Assembly (NCBI GenBank): GCA_023429995.1
Contig: JAEZCE010000023.1
Coordinates: 1 to 64,000, forward strand
DNA from: Bacillota bacterium
GTDB lineage: Bacteria; Bacillota; UBA4882; UBA8346
Length of the DNA: 64,000 bases
Reading direction: 5' to 3'
Part shown: positions 25,955 through 34,903 of the stretch, piece after piece
How the letters are laid out: each line of letters starts with the position of its first letter
Numbering within the stretch: the stretch's first letter is position 1
Made by a program: the position numbers and the translations under genes
The notes under the pieces: model-generated
What the model was told of the DNA's origin: nothing
The model's input: only the letters and a program-made list of their open reading frames with translations
Databases searched by the model: none

Positions 25955-27132
25955 ATGCACTTACGGGATGCCAAAGTATCCATTAGAAAATGTGCCGACA
26001 TTCACCAATTCGAGGCCGTAAAAGAATCCTTGCGTCAGGCGACCGAACTTATAGGCGGACTCGATTCCTTGATTACTCCGGGCGATCATGTCATGATTAA
26101 GCCGAACCTCTTATGTGATGCTGATTATAAAACGGGCGCCACTACAAATCCTAATGTGATTTTTGCTATGGCCGAGCTCTGTAAGGAATTGGGCGCCAGA
26201 AAAGTAACCATTGCAGAGGGCGCAGCCATCGGTAACGATACCGATCAAGTATTCGATGCCTTGGGTATCCGGGAAATGGCTCAGAAACATCAATGTTCGC
26301 TGGTGAATTTGATTAAGGATGAGTTTACTTATTGCCTGAATCCTTTAGGGAGGAATATTAAACGAATCCGCCTACCGCGTACTTTTATAGAAAGCAACGT
26401 AGTGATTAACATACCGGCCATGAAAACCCATGATGCTTTAGGGGTGACTCTTGGACTCAAGAATTTAAAAGGTATGATTCATCAGGCCGACAAAAAACGC
26501 TTTCATAAATGGGGTCTCAGTCAAACAATCGTTGATCTCGGACATTTGGCAATGCCCGAATTGACGATTATGGACGGTACGGTAGCCTTGGAGGAATGGG
26601 GCCGGTTGTCGGAAATCCGGCGCATTTAGGATTAGTGATGGCTTCGACCGATGTGATTGCTCTTGATAGAGTCGCCATGGCGATCATGGGTTTCGATCTT
26701 TCGGAAGTGGAATATATCCGGCTTGCCGGAGAACAGGGGTTGGGTTGCAGTGATTTAGCGGCAGTTGAAATTGTGGGTGAGCCGTTAGAGAATGTAAAAA
26801 GGCCTTTTGCCCGGTTAAGCCTGGAGCCGGAAATTTTAAAGCAAATGGATATCCGTTTAGTACCTTGCGATGCTTGCAGTGGTTGTAACAATGCCATCAG
26901 CGCTTATCTTTACAGTCAATACCTAAAAGGCACTCTGGACAAACTAAAAGGGTGTACTTTGATTTATGGACAAAATCCCTATATTCCCGAAGACAATCGG
27001 GGTAAAATCATCCGTTTGGGCGTTTGTACCCGAAATGTACAACTGCAAGAGGGCATTTACGTACCGGGTTGCCCACCTCATCCCCTTCATATCGATGATT
27101 TTCTAAGCGGAAAAGGTTTAGAGAGGAGTTAA
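25955..27132 (+). pseudogene. DUF362 protein, broken by a one-base frameshift
   Basis: Two overlapping frames together make one DUF362 protein of about 392 residues. The first (25955-26596) has the family's VMIKPNLL, NVVINIPAMKTH and LKNLKGMIHQADK blocks and reads LTIMDGTVALEE. The second (from 26596) resumes as MGPVVGNPAHLGLVMASTDVIALDRVA and ends with a CDACSGCNNA cysteine motif. Adding one A at GAGGAATGGGG (26591-26601) restores ALEE-MGPVVG. DUF362 proteins are iron-sulfur-associated and of uncertain function. The lesion could be a real mutation or an assembly error. Start ATG after AAAGGAG. Confidence 0.8.
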
Positions 27133-27141
27133 AATCATCCG

Positions 27142-27897
27142 TTGATTTATTTCATAAAGTTTATTTATGTCACTTTTTTTCTGCCGCCGGGGATATTCAT
27201 TGTCACTTTGCTATTCCTTGCGGGATGGCTTTTTTATAAAAGAAGACGGGCCATCCCTATTCTTTTACTGGGGATGACCAGCCTTTTTTATGTCTGCAGC
27301 AATTTTTATAGCAGTGACTTATTGCTTCATTCATTAGAATACCGTTACCGGCCTCCCAAGACCATCCGGGGGGATGTGGTTATCATGCTGGGTGGAGGAG
27401 CCACTCTGGATAGTCCGAATTTGCATCATCAGGGCCATTTATCCGGGGCGGCAGCAAACCGCTTGTTGACTTGCATTCAACTCTATTATCAATTGAATAA
27501 ACCACTGATTGTATCGGGTGGCAAAGTATTTCAAAATACCGGCCGGGAGGCTGATATTGCCAAGGCGATTCTGGTTGAGACGGGAATTCCCGAAGAGAAG
27601 ATACTGGTTGAGAATCAAAGTTTAAATACTACCGAGAATGCTCAATTTATAGCAGCAATCATGAAAAAACACCAATATCAACATCCGATTTTGGTTACCT
27701 CCGCATTCCATATGTGGCGCGCTGTAAAACAGTTTCATAAATTCGGTATCGAGGTGACGCCTTATCCTACTGATTACCGGACGAATCAAAATCTCGGTTT
27801 TTATGGTATCAATATGGTTCCTGGGGCTGAAGCGCTGAACAATTTCAGTATTGCCCTTAAAGAATACTATGGAATCTTGATGATGAACTGGTACTAA
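27142..27897 (+). CDS. DUF218 (YdcF/ElyC/SanA-like) membrane protein
   Basis: 251 residues. Two N-terminal membrane helices (about 5-30 and 36-52) are followed by a DUF218 domain: VVIMLGGGATLDSP, then ANRLLTCIQLYYQLNKPLIVSGG, TTENAQF and LVTSAFHMWRAVKQFHKFGIEVTPYPTDYR. Relatives influence envelope integrity and peptidoglycan precursor handling. The TTG start at 27142 is 14 nt after GAGGAG, so the start is uncertain. The gene follows the DUF362 frame by 9 nt, suggesting cotranscription. Confidence 0.82.
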   Translation: MIYFIKFIYVTFFLPPGIFIVTLLFLAGWLFYKRRRAIPILLLGMTSLFYVCSNFYSSDLLLHSLEYRYRPPKTIRGDVVIMLGGGATLDSPNLHHQGHLSGAAANRLLTCIQLYYQLNKPLIVSGGKVFQNTGREADIAKAILVETGIPEEKILVENQSLNTTENAQFIAAIMKKHQYQHPILVTSAFHMWRAVKQFHKFGIEVTPYPTDYRTNQNLGFYGINMVPGAEALNNFSIALKEYYGILMMNWY

Positions 27898-27904
27898 GAA
27901 GTTA

Positions 27905-27952
27905 TTGTCCAGAACGAATGTTCGTGTTATAATAAAACCAGAACGTATGTTT
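27905..27952 (+). promoter_or_regulatory. Double LexA-box (SOS) promoter
   Basis: TTGTCC (27905-27910) and TATAAT (27928-27933) are 17 bp apart. A LexA-like box, GAAC-GAAT-GTTC (27912-27923), fills the spacer. A second, GAAC-GTAT-GTTT (27941-27952), covers the likely transcript start. The geometry matches the promoter at 500-546. It should place the radical SAM/DUF4130 pair under the DNA-damage response. Confidence 0.82.
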
Positions 27953-27971
27953 GTCGTGAAGGGATGGAGCT

Positions 27972-29231
27972 ATGGACGTTCTGGAAAAGGTTAAAATATT
28001 GGCTTCGGCCGCAAAATACGATGCCTCCTGTGCCTCAAGCGGAAGTACCCGCAAGAATGATCAAAGGGGGCTCGGCAATGCCTCTTCTTCTACGGTTGGG
28101 ATTTGTCACAGTTGGGCGGCGGATGGTCGTTGTATTTCTTTGCTTAAAATTTTGTTCTCCAACCATTGCATCAATGATTGCGCCTATTGCGTCAACCGTC
28201 GCAGTAACGACATTCCCCGCAGCGCTTTTACAATCAATGAGTTGGTCGATTTAACCATTAATTTTTACCGCCGCAATTATATCGAGGGTCTTTTTTTAAG
28301 CTCGGGGATTTTCGTCAGTCCCGATCGGACCATGGAAGTGTTGCTTCAAGTCATTAAAAAATTACGGCGCGAGCAACATTTTAACGGTTATATTCATTTA
28401 AAGGTAATTCCGGGAGCCAGCAGCGATTTGATCCGTGAAGCCGGTTACTATGCAGACCGAATGAGTGTGAACATTGAGCTTCCCTCGGAAAGCGGTCTCA
28501 AATTGCTGGCTCCGGAGAAAAAACGGGATCAAATATTAACTCCGATGTCCTATATCGGCGCTAAAATTCATCAAAGTCTTGATGAACGAAAGCATTTTAA
28601 AAAGGCTCCTTATTTTGTTCCGGCGGGCCAAAGTACCCAACTTATTGTGGGAGCATCACCGGATCCGGATTTTCAAATTTTGCGGCTGGTTGAACAATTA
28701 TATCATAAAGTCAATCTTCGCAGGGTTTATTATTCAGCCTATGTACCTGTGAATAACAATCCTTTCTTACCGGCTTTGAATATATCCCCGCCCCTCAAAC
28801 GGGAACACCGCCTTTATCAGGCTGATTGGTTAATCCGTTTCTATCAGTTTAAAGCCGAAGAAATTGCCGACCTAACTCAGCCGGTTCTGGACTCTGATTT
28901 AGATCCGAAGACTAGTTGGGCACTGCGAAATTTACACCGTTTTCCGGTCGAGGTCAATCGGGCTGATTATGAGACTCTGTTAAGAGTGCCGGGAGTCGGT
29001 TTGAAGTCTGCGGAACGGATGATTGCGGCCCGCAGGTTTGGCGGTTTGCGTCTGAATGAGTTGTCAAAAATGGGAGTAGTCCTCAAAAAAGCCCGTTATT
29101 TCATCACCTGCCAGGGTAAATTTTTAGAAAGGTTGGACGACGCATCCCTTATCCGTCAAAAATTATTGGATGCGCCTAATTCTCGTGGAGTGTCTGCCCA
29201 AAGCCAACTGCTCTTATTTACAGAAATTTAG
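27972..29231 (+). CDS. Putative DNA modification/repair radical SAM protein
   Basis: 419 residues of the TIGR03916-type family. The 4Fe-4S/SAM motif is CINDCAYC (Cys66, Cys70, Cys73), followed by a radical SAM barrel (FLSSGIF, then LKVIPGASSDLI and SVNIELPSESGLKLLAP). Residues ~325-380 form helix-hairpin-helix repeats (LLRVPGVGLKSAERMIAARR) that usually contact DNA. It lies directly behind a LexA-type promoter and 6 nt before a DUF4130-type partner, its standard neighbour. The chemical reaction is unknown; a DNA-repair role is inferred from the HhH domain and SOS boxes. Confidence 0.88.
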   Translation: MDVLEKVKILASAAKYDASCASSGSTRKNDQRGLGNASSSTVGICHSWAADGRCISLLKILFSNHCINDCAYCVNRRSNDIPRSAFTINELVDLTINFYRRNYIEGLFLSSGIFVSPDRTMEVLLQVIKKLRREQHFNGYIHLKVIPGASSDLIREAGYYADRMSVNIELPSESGLKLLAPEKKRDQILTPMSYIGAKIHQSLDERKHFKKAPYFVPAGQSTQLIVGASPDPDFQILRLVEQLYHKVNLRRVYYSAYVPVNNNPFLPALNISPPLKREHRLYQADWLIRFYQFKAEEIADLTQPVLDSDLDPKTSWALRNLHRFPVEVNRADYETLLRVPGVGLKSAERMIAARRFGGLRLNELSKMGVVLKKARYFITCQGKFLERLDDASLIRQKLLDAPNSRGVSAQSQLLLFTEI

Positions 29232-29237
29232 TGGAGA

Positions 29238-30032
29238 ATGATAATGATTTGCTATCAATATGATGGAACCTTTGAAGGGCTGCTTACGGTATTTGCCGCC
29301 GCTGCGGAAGAGAGCCGTGAGATCGTCAATATTACCTCAAATCGTGAATTTCAGGCCGATTTGTTTACTGAAATTTATCCAATAACTACCGAAACTGTTG
29401 TAGCCGCTGATTTTTTTCATTCCCTCCAAAAAAACTTTTCCAAGGCAGTGCTTTTGGATATCGGATATTGCTTTTTTTCGGAGAAAACCGGTTTTGAGAA
29501 ATTGTTATTGGACTATATGGAGCGATTGATGAAGTACGGTTTAAGCGTCCAGAATAATTTAGGGGATCCAGTGGTTTTCCAGGTCAGGCGACTTTGTGAC
29601 CAGGTTGAACATGAAATTTTAAGGATGCAAGGATTTATCCGCTTCCGTAAGCTGGTTAACCAAGTTTTCTATGGGCCGATTACCCCGGATTATAACATTA
29701 TTCAATTACTGGCGCCCCATTTTAAAGCCCGGTTTGCCGATCAAAAGTGGCTTATTCACGATACCCGCCGCCGGACCGGTATTTATTATGATTGCATTCA
29801 CGTTGAATTCATTCCGTTTATGGAGATGTCCGGGGAACTTCAATCGGTTATGAAACCCTTTAGTTCCAAGCAAAACTCTGCATTATTGGATAAAGAGGAG
29901 CTAATGTACCAGAAAATTTGGGATCAGTATTTTCAGAAAATAGCCATACTTGAACGCCAAAATAAGCGTCAACAGCGGCAACGGATGCCCGAACGTTATT
30001 GGCGGTATTTAGTCGAGAATGTTCAAAGATAA
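29238..30032 (+). CDS. DUF4130/TIGR03915-type probable DNA metabolism protein
   Basis: 264 residues matching the partner family of the radical SAM protein upstream: N-terminal YQYDGTFEGLLTVFAAA, middle FIRFRKLVNQVFYGPITPDYNIIQLLAPHFKARF and C-terminal MPERYWRYLVEN. The central DUF4130 part resembles uracil-DNA-glycosylase-like fusion partners in other organisms. It is cotranscribed with the upstream gene (6-nt gap). Its action is undefined; together the pair is a conserved, uncharacterised DNA-repair module. Confidence 0.85.
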   Translation: MIMICYQYDGTFEGLLTVFAAAAEESREIVNITSNREFQADLFTEIYPITTETVVAADFFHSLQKNFSKAVLLDIGYCFFSEKTGFEKLLLDYMERLMKYGLSVQNNLGDPVVFQVRRLCDQVEHEILRMQGFIRFRKLVNQVFYGPITPDYNIIQLLAPHFKARFADQKWLIHDTRRRTGIYYDCIHVEFIPFMEMSGELQSVMKPFSSKQNSALLDKEELMYQKIWDQYFQKIAILERQNKRQQRQRMPERYWRYLVENVQR

Positions 30033-30231
30033 AGAATTTTTTCCGCTCCAATGTGATTTAAATCTGGAATATGGCCCCGAAGGATTGATTTTCTGTTCTT
30101 CAATCTCTATACTCCCGGGTTGATATTATTGATCAACGGTAAAGATTTATGATAAGATATGTATATTACATTCAGGAAACTACCAAAAATTTCAATTTAC
30201 CGTTGGAAGATGCTTAAGGGAGCCTGTAAAC

Positions 30232-30912
30232 TTGGAAAACATCCTTTCAATTGAACAGATTTTTAAACCGGGTAACACCATTCAACTGATCTTTTCGGAA
30301 TATCTGGGGCAAATTCAATCTTTTACTGCGGTTGTCAATAACTTCTCGGAAGATGGTTTATTGATTTCGACTGAAGTGAAAGACCTTGGCGAATTGCCGG
30401 TTGAGAGCCAAGAGATTATTATTCAATATGAGAATCCCGAGGGAACCCAATATTTATTCAATACCTATCGAATTACCAAGATTGAGAAGAACGTTTCAAC
30501 GTTAATATGCGCCAAACCCTGGAAAATGAATTCCTCAATGCAATACCGTTATTTAGGACCCCAAGTGGAAGCTCCATGGAAGATTCACTCCGCATCCCTG
30601 CGGCGTTACTTTCGAATGAAAACGGATTTTCCTTTCTTTTATATGCTGGACGAGATAATTCATGTAGGGAGGGTGATGGATTTATCTTTAAGCGGGCTCT
30701 TTGCCGTTGTTTATCCCGACCCCCGGCTGATACTTCAAAGTATACTGACTTTTCAAATTCAACTTCCTCAAATGACACCCATTGAGTTAAAGGGCGAAAT
30801 TCTGCGAAGCCAAACGATTGAGAATACTAAAATGGGAATTGCCCTAAATTTTATCGATGTTCCGGTGGATAAACGGCAAATCATAGCCAGTAGTATCCAA
30901 GAATTACAATAA
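30232..30912 (+). CDS. PilZ-domain c-di-GMP receptor (YcgR-like)
   Basis: 226 residues: an N-terminal YcgR-like flagellar-brake/PilZN beta domain (about 1-110) and a PilZ domain with the c-di-GMP-binding RRYFR (Arg124-Arg128) and DLSLSG motifs. Such proteins slow motility or alter secretion when c-di-GMP rises. The TTG start (30232) follows GGGAG. It is flanked by 200 bp of spacer and lies 36 nt before a cupin gene. No motility genes occur in the window, so its target is unknown. Confidence 0.85.
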   Translation: MENILSIEQIFKPGNTIQLIFSEYLGQIQSFTAVVNNFSEDGLLISTEVKDLGELPVESQEIIIQYENPEGTQYLFNTYRITKIEKNVSTLICAKPWKMNSSMQYRYLGPQVEAPWKIHSASLRRYFRMKTDFPFFYMLDEIIHVGRVMDLSLSGLFAVVYPDPRLILQSILTFQIQLPQMTPIELKGEILRSQTIENTKMGIALNFIDVPVDKRQIIASSIQELQ

Positions 30913-30947
30913 AGTGCGTCTGAAATGATAGTTGTGGAGTGATAATA

Positions 30948-31460
30948 GTGGCGGATAAAACCTTTCGTACCAGTGAGTATTGGATTCGCAAGCTGGATTT
31001 GATAAAACACCCTGAAGGCGGTTATTTTAGGGAAAGTTACCGTTGCCCTGAGACGGTTCATTTGAAATCAGGGTCGTCTGTTCTCGAAAGACAATTAGCC
31101 TCCAGTATTTATTTTTTGTTGCCCGAGGGGGAGGTTTCCTGTTTTCATCGTTTGCGGTATGATGAGATCTGGTATTTTCATGACGGCTCCCCATTAACCG
31201 TTTCCATGATAGATGGGAAGGGAGAGTTACACCAGGAGAAACTTGGCCTGGATATAGCGGGTGGAGAGTTACCGCAAATTGTTGTCCCCCGGGGTTGTAT
31301 ATTCGGCGCCGCAGTTTGCCGGGATGATTCCTATACCTTGATGGGGTGCGTTGTTTCGCCGGGATTCGATTACCAGGACTTTGAACTGCTTTCCCGGAAA
31401 AGCTTATTGGAACAGTATCCGCAACATCAAGAAATTATTATTAAATTAACCGCCACTTAA
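30948..31460 (+). CDS. DUF985 cupin-family protein
   Basis: About 170 residues of a DUF985 (Cupin_5) protein: the start region YWIRKLDLIKHPEGGYFRESYR, then SSIYFLLPEGEVSCFHRLRYDEIWYFHDG with the cupin metal-ligand cluster, and VVPRGCIFGA, then MGCVVSPGFDYQDFEL. The function is not known; structures show a sugar-isomerase-like cupin barrel. GTG 30948 is favoured by the GGAG 9 nt upstream. Confidence 0.88.
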   Translation: MADKTFRTSEYWIRKLDLIKHPEGGYFRESYRCPETVHLKSGSSVLERQLASSIYFLLPEGEVSCFHRLRYDEIWYFHDGSPLTVSMIDGKGELHQEKLGLDIAGGELPQIVVPRGCIFGAAVCRDDSYTLMGCVVSPGFDYQDFELLSRKSLLEQYPQHQEIIIKLTAT

Positions 31461-31501
31461 TGATTGATAAAAAAGCACCGGCTTTTTAGAGAACTTTTTG
31501 G

Positions 31502-33916
31502 TTATCCCAAAATCAATCTTTGGGCCAGCTTCACCGCTTCATACGCGTCCTTGGCGTAACCGTCGGCCCCGATTTCCCGGGCGTAATCTTCATTGACCAC
31601 TGCCCCTCCAATCATAATTTTACAATGGAGGCCTACCTGCCGCGCCAATTGGATAACTTCTTTCATTTCCGTCATTGTTGTGGTCATTAACGCGGACATT
31701 CCAATAATTTCGGCGCCGATAGTTTTAGCTTCCGCCACAATCCGCTCTTTGCTTACGTCTTTACCCAGATCACGTACAAGAAAACCATAGTTTTTCAACA
31801 TCAATCCCACAATATTTTTCCCGATATCGTGAACATCGCCTTTTACCGTAGCCAGCACCACTTTGGCCACACCTGAGGTGCTGCTTTTTTGATCTGCCCC
31901 AAGCAATGGTTCAACCTTATCAAAACCCAATTTCATCGTTTCGGCGCTCCGGATGAGTTGAGGCAAATAATATTTTTTGGCATCAAAGAGTTGGCCTACT
32001 TCATTAATGGCCGGGATCATACAATCATCGACAATCTCTCCGGGCAGAACCGACTCTTGCAACGCCTGTTCAATGAGGGAATGAATATCTTCCTTCTCAC
32101 CCCTCAGCACCGCCCGATAGATTTTTTCCCGAATGGACATTAACTCTGGCCCGGGAACATTCCCTGAAGCTGGTTTTTCACTTTGGGAAAAACGGGCAAT
32201 ATAGCGGAGGCTATCCCGATCGCGGGTGGTTAAGACATCCGACGCCATCTTGATCCCCATCAACAAATCACTGGAGGGATTCGCGATGGTCAGGGTCAAT
32301 CCCCGTCCGATGGCCATGGCCAAAAAAGCCGCATTTACCCAGCTTCGTTCCGGTAGGCCAAAGGATATATTGGAAAGTCCTATGATGGAAGGGGATCCGA
32401 ATTCCCGGGCGCACCATTCGATCTGGTCCAAGGTTTCGAGAGCCGCTTGTTGATTGGAGGATACGGTCATTACTAAGCCATCCACAACCACATCCTCTTT
32501 CCGGAATCCATATGGATGAGCTTTCCTAAAGACCTCCTCGATAATCTCCCTTCGTTTTTCGTTCGTCTCCGGTACTCCCTCATCACCAACGGGAAGCAAT
32601 ATAAACATGGACCCATATTTAGCGGCAATGGGCAGGAGCTTTTCAATCTTTTCCTTTTCCAGAGAAATCGAATTAATTAAGGCCCGTCCCGGATAGAACC
32701 GTAAAGCCGCTTCCAGCACCGCGGGGGACGAAGAATCAAGACAGAGTGGCGCGTCGCTAAAGTTGCTTAACAGGGTTGTAATTTCGGCCATAGTCTGCTT
32801 CTCGTCAATTCCCGGCATACCGACGTTGACATCCAGAATCTCCGCCCCATTTTGGGTTTGTTCCATAGCCAGCCGCCGGACTTCTTGGGTTAATCCGTTT
32901 TTAAGTTCCTCCTGAAGCTTTTTTTTGCCGGTGGGATTGATCCGTTCACCCACCACTTTTACAGGATGGTCACTCCCGAAGAAGACGGTTTTTCGGGCTG
33001 AAGTCACTCCGCTGAAAACTGGGCTTAACGACACCGGTCTGCTTTGTCCAGCGGTTTTGTTTTTTAATTCCCGGATATACTCAGGTGATGTGCCGCAACA
33101 ACCTCCCAAAAAACTTGCGCCGGCATTGATCAAAACTTGGGCATACCCGGCAAATTCCGGCGCATCCATATCGAATACGGTAACACCATTGATAAGCCTC
33201 GGTAAACCTGCGTTTGGTTTAGCCAAAAGCGGTACCCGGGCATAGGGTTTCATGAGAGAGATCAAAGCGGCCATTTCCGCCGGACCCGTCGAACAATTAC
33301 ATCCTACGACATCCGCTCCCAGACTTTGAAGGGTAATGAGGGCCGTTACCGGGTCTGTTCCTGTCAAGGATCGCTGGTTCTGATCAAAAGTCAAGGAAAC
33401 AAGCACCGGAAGAGCGCAACTTTCTTTCACGGCAATTAACGCCGCCCTGGCTTCTTGAATATCCATCATCGTCTCGATCACGAAAAGATCAACACCGCCG
33501 GCCAACAATCCCTGGATTTGTTCTTTATAGACCGTTACACATTCCTCAAAGGGCAAATCCCCTAAGGGCGCGATCATTCTGCCGGTTGGCGCCAGATCAC
33601 CGGCCACTAAAGTTTTTTCTCCGGCGGCTTGTTTGGATAAGGCGGCTAATTTCTGATTAAGGCCGAACACCGATTCTCCCAGACCGAACTCTTCAAGCTT
33701 AATCCGGTTTCCACCAAAAGTACAAGTGTAAATAATGTCCGAACCCGCCGCTACGTATTGATTTTGAAACTCTAATAGGGTATCAGGGTGTTCAACTACC
33801 CATTGTTCGGGGCAAACACCTTTGGGCATACCCCGTTTCTGAAGTTCCGTTCCGGTTGCTCCGTCAAGCAAAACAAAGTGATCATTGATCAAATGATAAA
33901 AATCTTTTTTGTCCAT
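31502..33916 (-). CDS. metH: Cobalamin-dependent methionine synthase, three-domain form
   Basis: 804 residues. Homocysteine-binding barrel at about 1-295, with zinc Cys in GCNCSTGP and GGCCGTSP. Methyl-THF (pterin-binding) barrel at ~315-570, starting VVGERINPTGKKKL. B12-binding cap and Rossmann domain at ~590-804, with the DVHDIGKNIVG motif whose His binds cobalt. The usual C-terminal reactivation domain is missing and is encoded by the gene just upstream on the same strand. ATG 33916 gives the canonical start and leaves 4 nt to that gene. It transfers methyl from methyl-THF to homocysteine and depends on the B12 made by the neighbouring cluster. Confidence 0.93.
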   Translation of the reverse strand: MDKKDFYHLINDHFVLLDGATGTELQKRGMPKGVCPEQWVVEHPDTLLEFQNQYVAAGSDIIYTCTFGGNRIKLEEFGLGESVFGLNQKLAALSKQAAGEKTLVAGDLAPTGRMIAPLGDLPFEECVTVYKEQIQGLLAGGVDLFVIETMMDIQEARAALIAVKESCALPVLVSLTFDQNQRSLTGTDPVTALITLQSLGADVVGCNCSTGPAEMAALISLMKPYARVPLLAKPNAGLPRLINGVTVFDMDAPEFAGYAQVLINAGASFLGGCCGTSPEYIRELKNKTAGQSRPVSLSPVFSGVTSARKTVFFGSDHPVKVVGERINPTGKKKLQEELKNGLTQEVRRLAMEQTQNGAEILDVNVGMPGIDEKQTMAEITTLLSNFSDAPLCLDSSSPAVLEAALRFYPGRALINSISLEKEKIEKLLPIAAKYGSMFILLPVGDEGVPETNEKRREIIEEVFRKAHPYGFRKEDVVVDGLVMTVSSNQQAALETLDQIEWCAREFGSPSIIGLSNISFGLPERSWVNAAFLAMAIGRGLTLTIANPSSDLLMGIKMASDVLTTRDRDSLRYIARFSQSEKPASGNVPGPELMSIREKIYRAVLRGEKEDIHSLIEQALQESVLPGEIVDDCMIPAINEVGQLFDAKKYYLPQLIRSAETMKLGFDKVEPLLGADQKSSTSGVAKVVLATVKGDVHDIGKNIVGLMLKNYGFLVRDLGKDVSKERIVAEAKTIGAEIIGMSALMTTTMTEMKEVIQLARQVGLHCKIMIGGAVVNEDYAREIGADGYAKDAYEAVKLAQRLILG

Positions 33917-33920
33917 GGTT

Positions 33921-34559
33921 TTATGATGACTCCTTTGGTTCAATTCCGGCAATGGCGATGACTGATTTCTCCGGAACCAGCATATATTTCTCCGTTAGTT
34001 CCAGCCCCAATTTATTTAATTCTAATGTTTCAAAAATCGGTTTTTGGTAAACCAACGGTAGATCTCCATAACCCGGACTGTATCGATGTCTGGTAAGTTT
34101 CCGGCCTTCTTTGGCAAGGATGCCGTTGATATAGTCCATCATCCAGTCCAAGATAGCGTCTGTAGTTTGAGAGGCGACCGCATCGAGGATTAATCCGAGG
34201 GCGGCGTCCTTTTGAGTTACCTCATTCATAATCGCATCAACGATTTCATGGCCTATCGTGGCCGCCATCAAAACGGCTTCCTCGCTATTTTGCAATAATC
34301 GGGACAGAGATGCGCTTTGAAAATGGGTTTCATTTTCAAGTACAACAGAATCCGAGGTTCGGTGGAAGATTTTTAAAGGGAGATATAATCCGGTAGGGTG
34401 GCTTAAAATTTTGGCTTGCTTGCTCCCTTGCTCCAGCATCCTAAGTAAATCGGGGTCTATCGGAGCATTTTTCCGGATTCCCAAACGGCTTCGAACACTC
34501 TCAATTTCAGGATCAAGCGGTATATCATAAAAACATTGAATCAACGCACGGGTCATCAA
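33921..34559 (-). CDS. Separate methionine synthase activation-domain protein
   Basis: 212 residues similar to the C-terminal AdoMet-binding reactivation domain of MetH. The RYSPGYGDLPL segment corresponds to the family's SAM-binding RxxPGY motif, and MLVPEKSVIAIAGIEPK is the typical end. It is the first gene of a two-gene unit with the truncated metH, so reactivation of oxidised cob(II)alamin is supplied in trans. Start ATG preceded by GGAGGAAAC. Confidence 0.88.
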   Translation of the reverse strand: MMTRALIQCFYDIPLDPEIESVRSRLGIRKNAPIDPDLLRMLEQGSKQAKILSHPTGLYLPLKIFHRTSDSVVLENETHFQSASLSRLLQNSEEAVLMAATIGHEIVDAIMNEVTQKDAALGLILDAVASQTTDAILDWMMDYINGILAKEGRKLTRHRYSPGYGDLPLVYQKPIFETLELNKLGLELTEKYMLVPEKSVIAIAGIEPKESS

Positions 34560-34654
34560 GGGTTTCCTCCAGTATACTCTCCATGATTTATTTTACTACA
34601 ATGATGCGCTTACTTGTATATTAAATAATCATGAAATTAAAAAAAGATGAGAAT

Positions 34655-34710
34655 GGGGTGGCGGGATCTCCAATCCGAATCGATTGTCGGTTTTGAACGA
34701 ATACCACCCC
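34655..34710. repeat. Inverted repeat in the metH/nrdD divergent spacer
   Basis: GGGGTGG (34655-34661) and CCACCCC (34704-34710) bracket a 42-nt segment containing CCGA...TCGG. No T-run follows. The 34560-34903 spacer otherwise shows no gene. It may be an RNA structure or operator shared by the divergent units. Confidence 0.35.
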
Positions 34711-34903
34711 TTGGATTGTATAACTATGATAATTGGAAAACGGCCGGGTTTTATCATGGACGCTTTTTATAGTTCAATCGATGCCATCGAAAGAAAATTT
34801 TCTATATATAGTACATTTAACAATTGACAAATACAAAATGTGGTAGTAACATGATAGGCGATGCGTATAAATCATGAACATGGAATCGAAGGACGGTGGG
34901 GAC

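Noticed and set aside
26596..27132. Second DUF362 frame as an independent gene
   Set aside because: Its first residues continue the upstream domain at a conserved motif and it has no ribosome-binding site, so a frameshift is the better reading.
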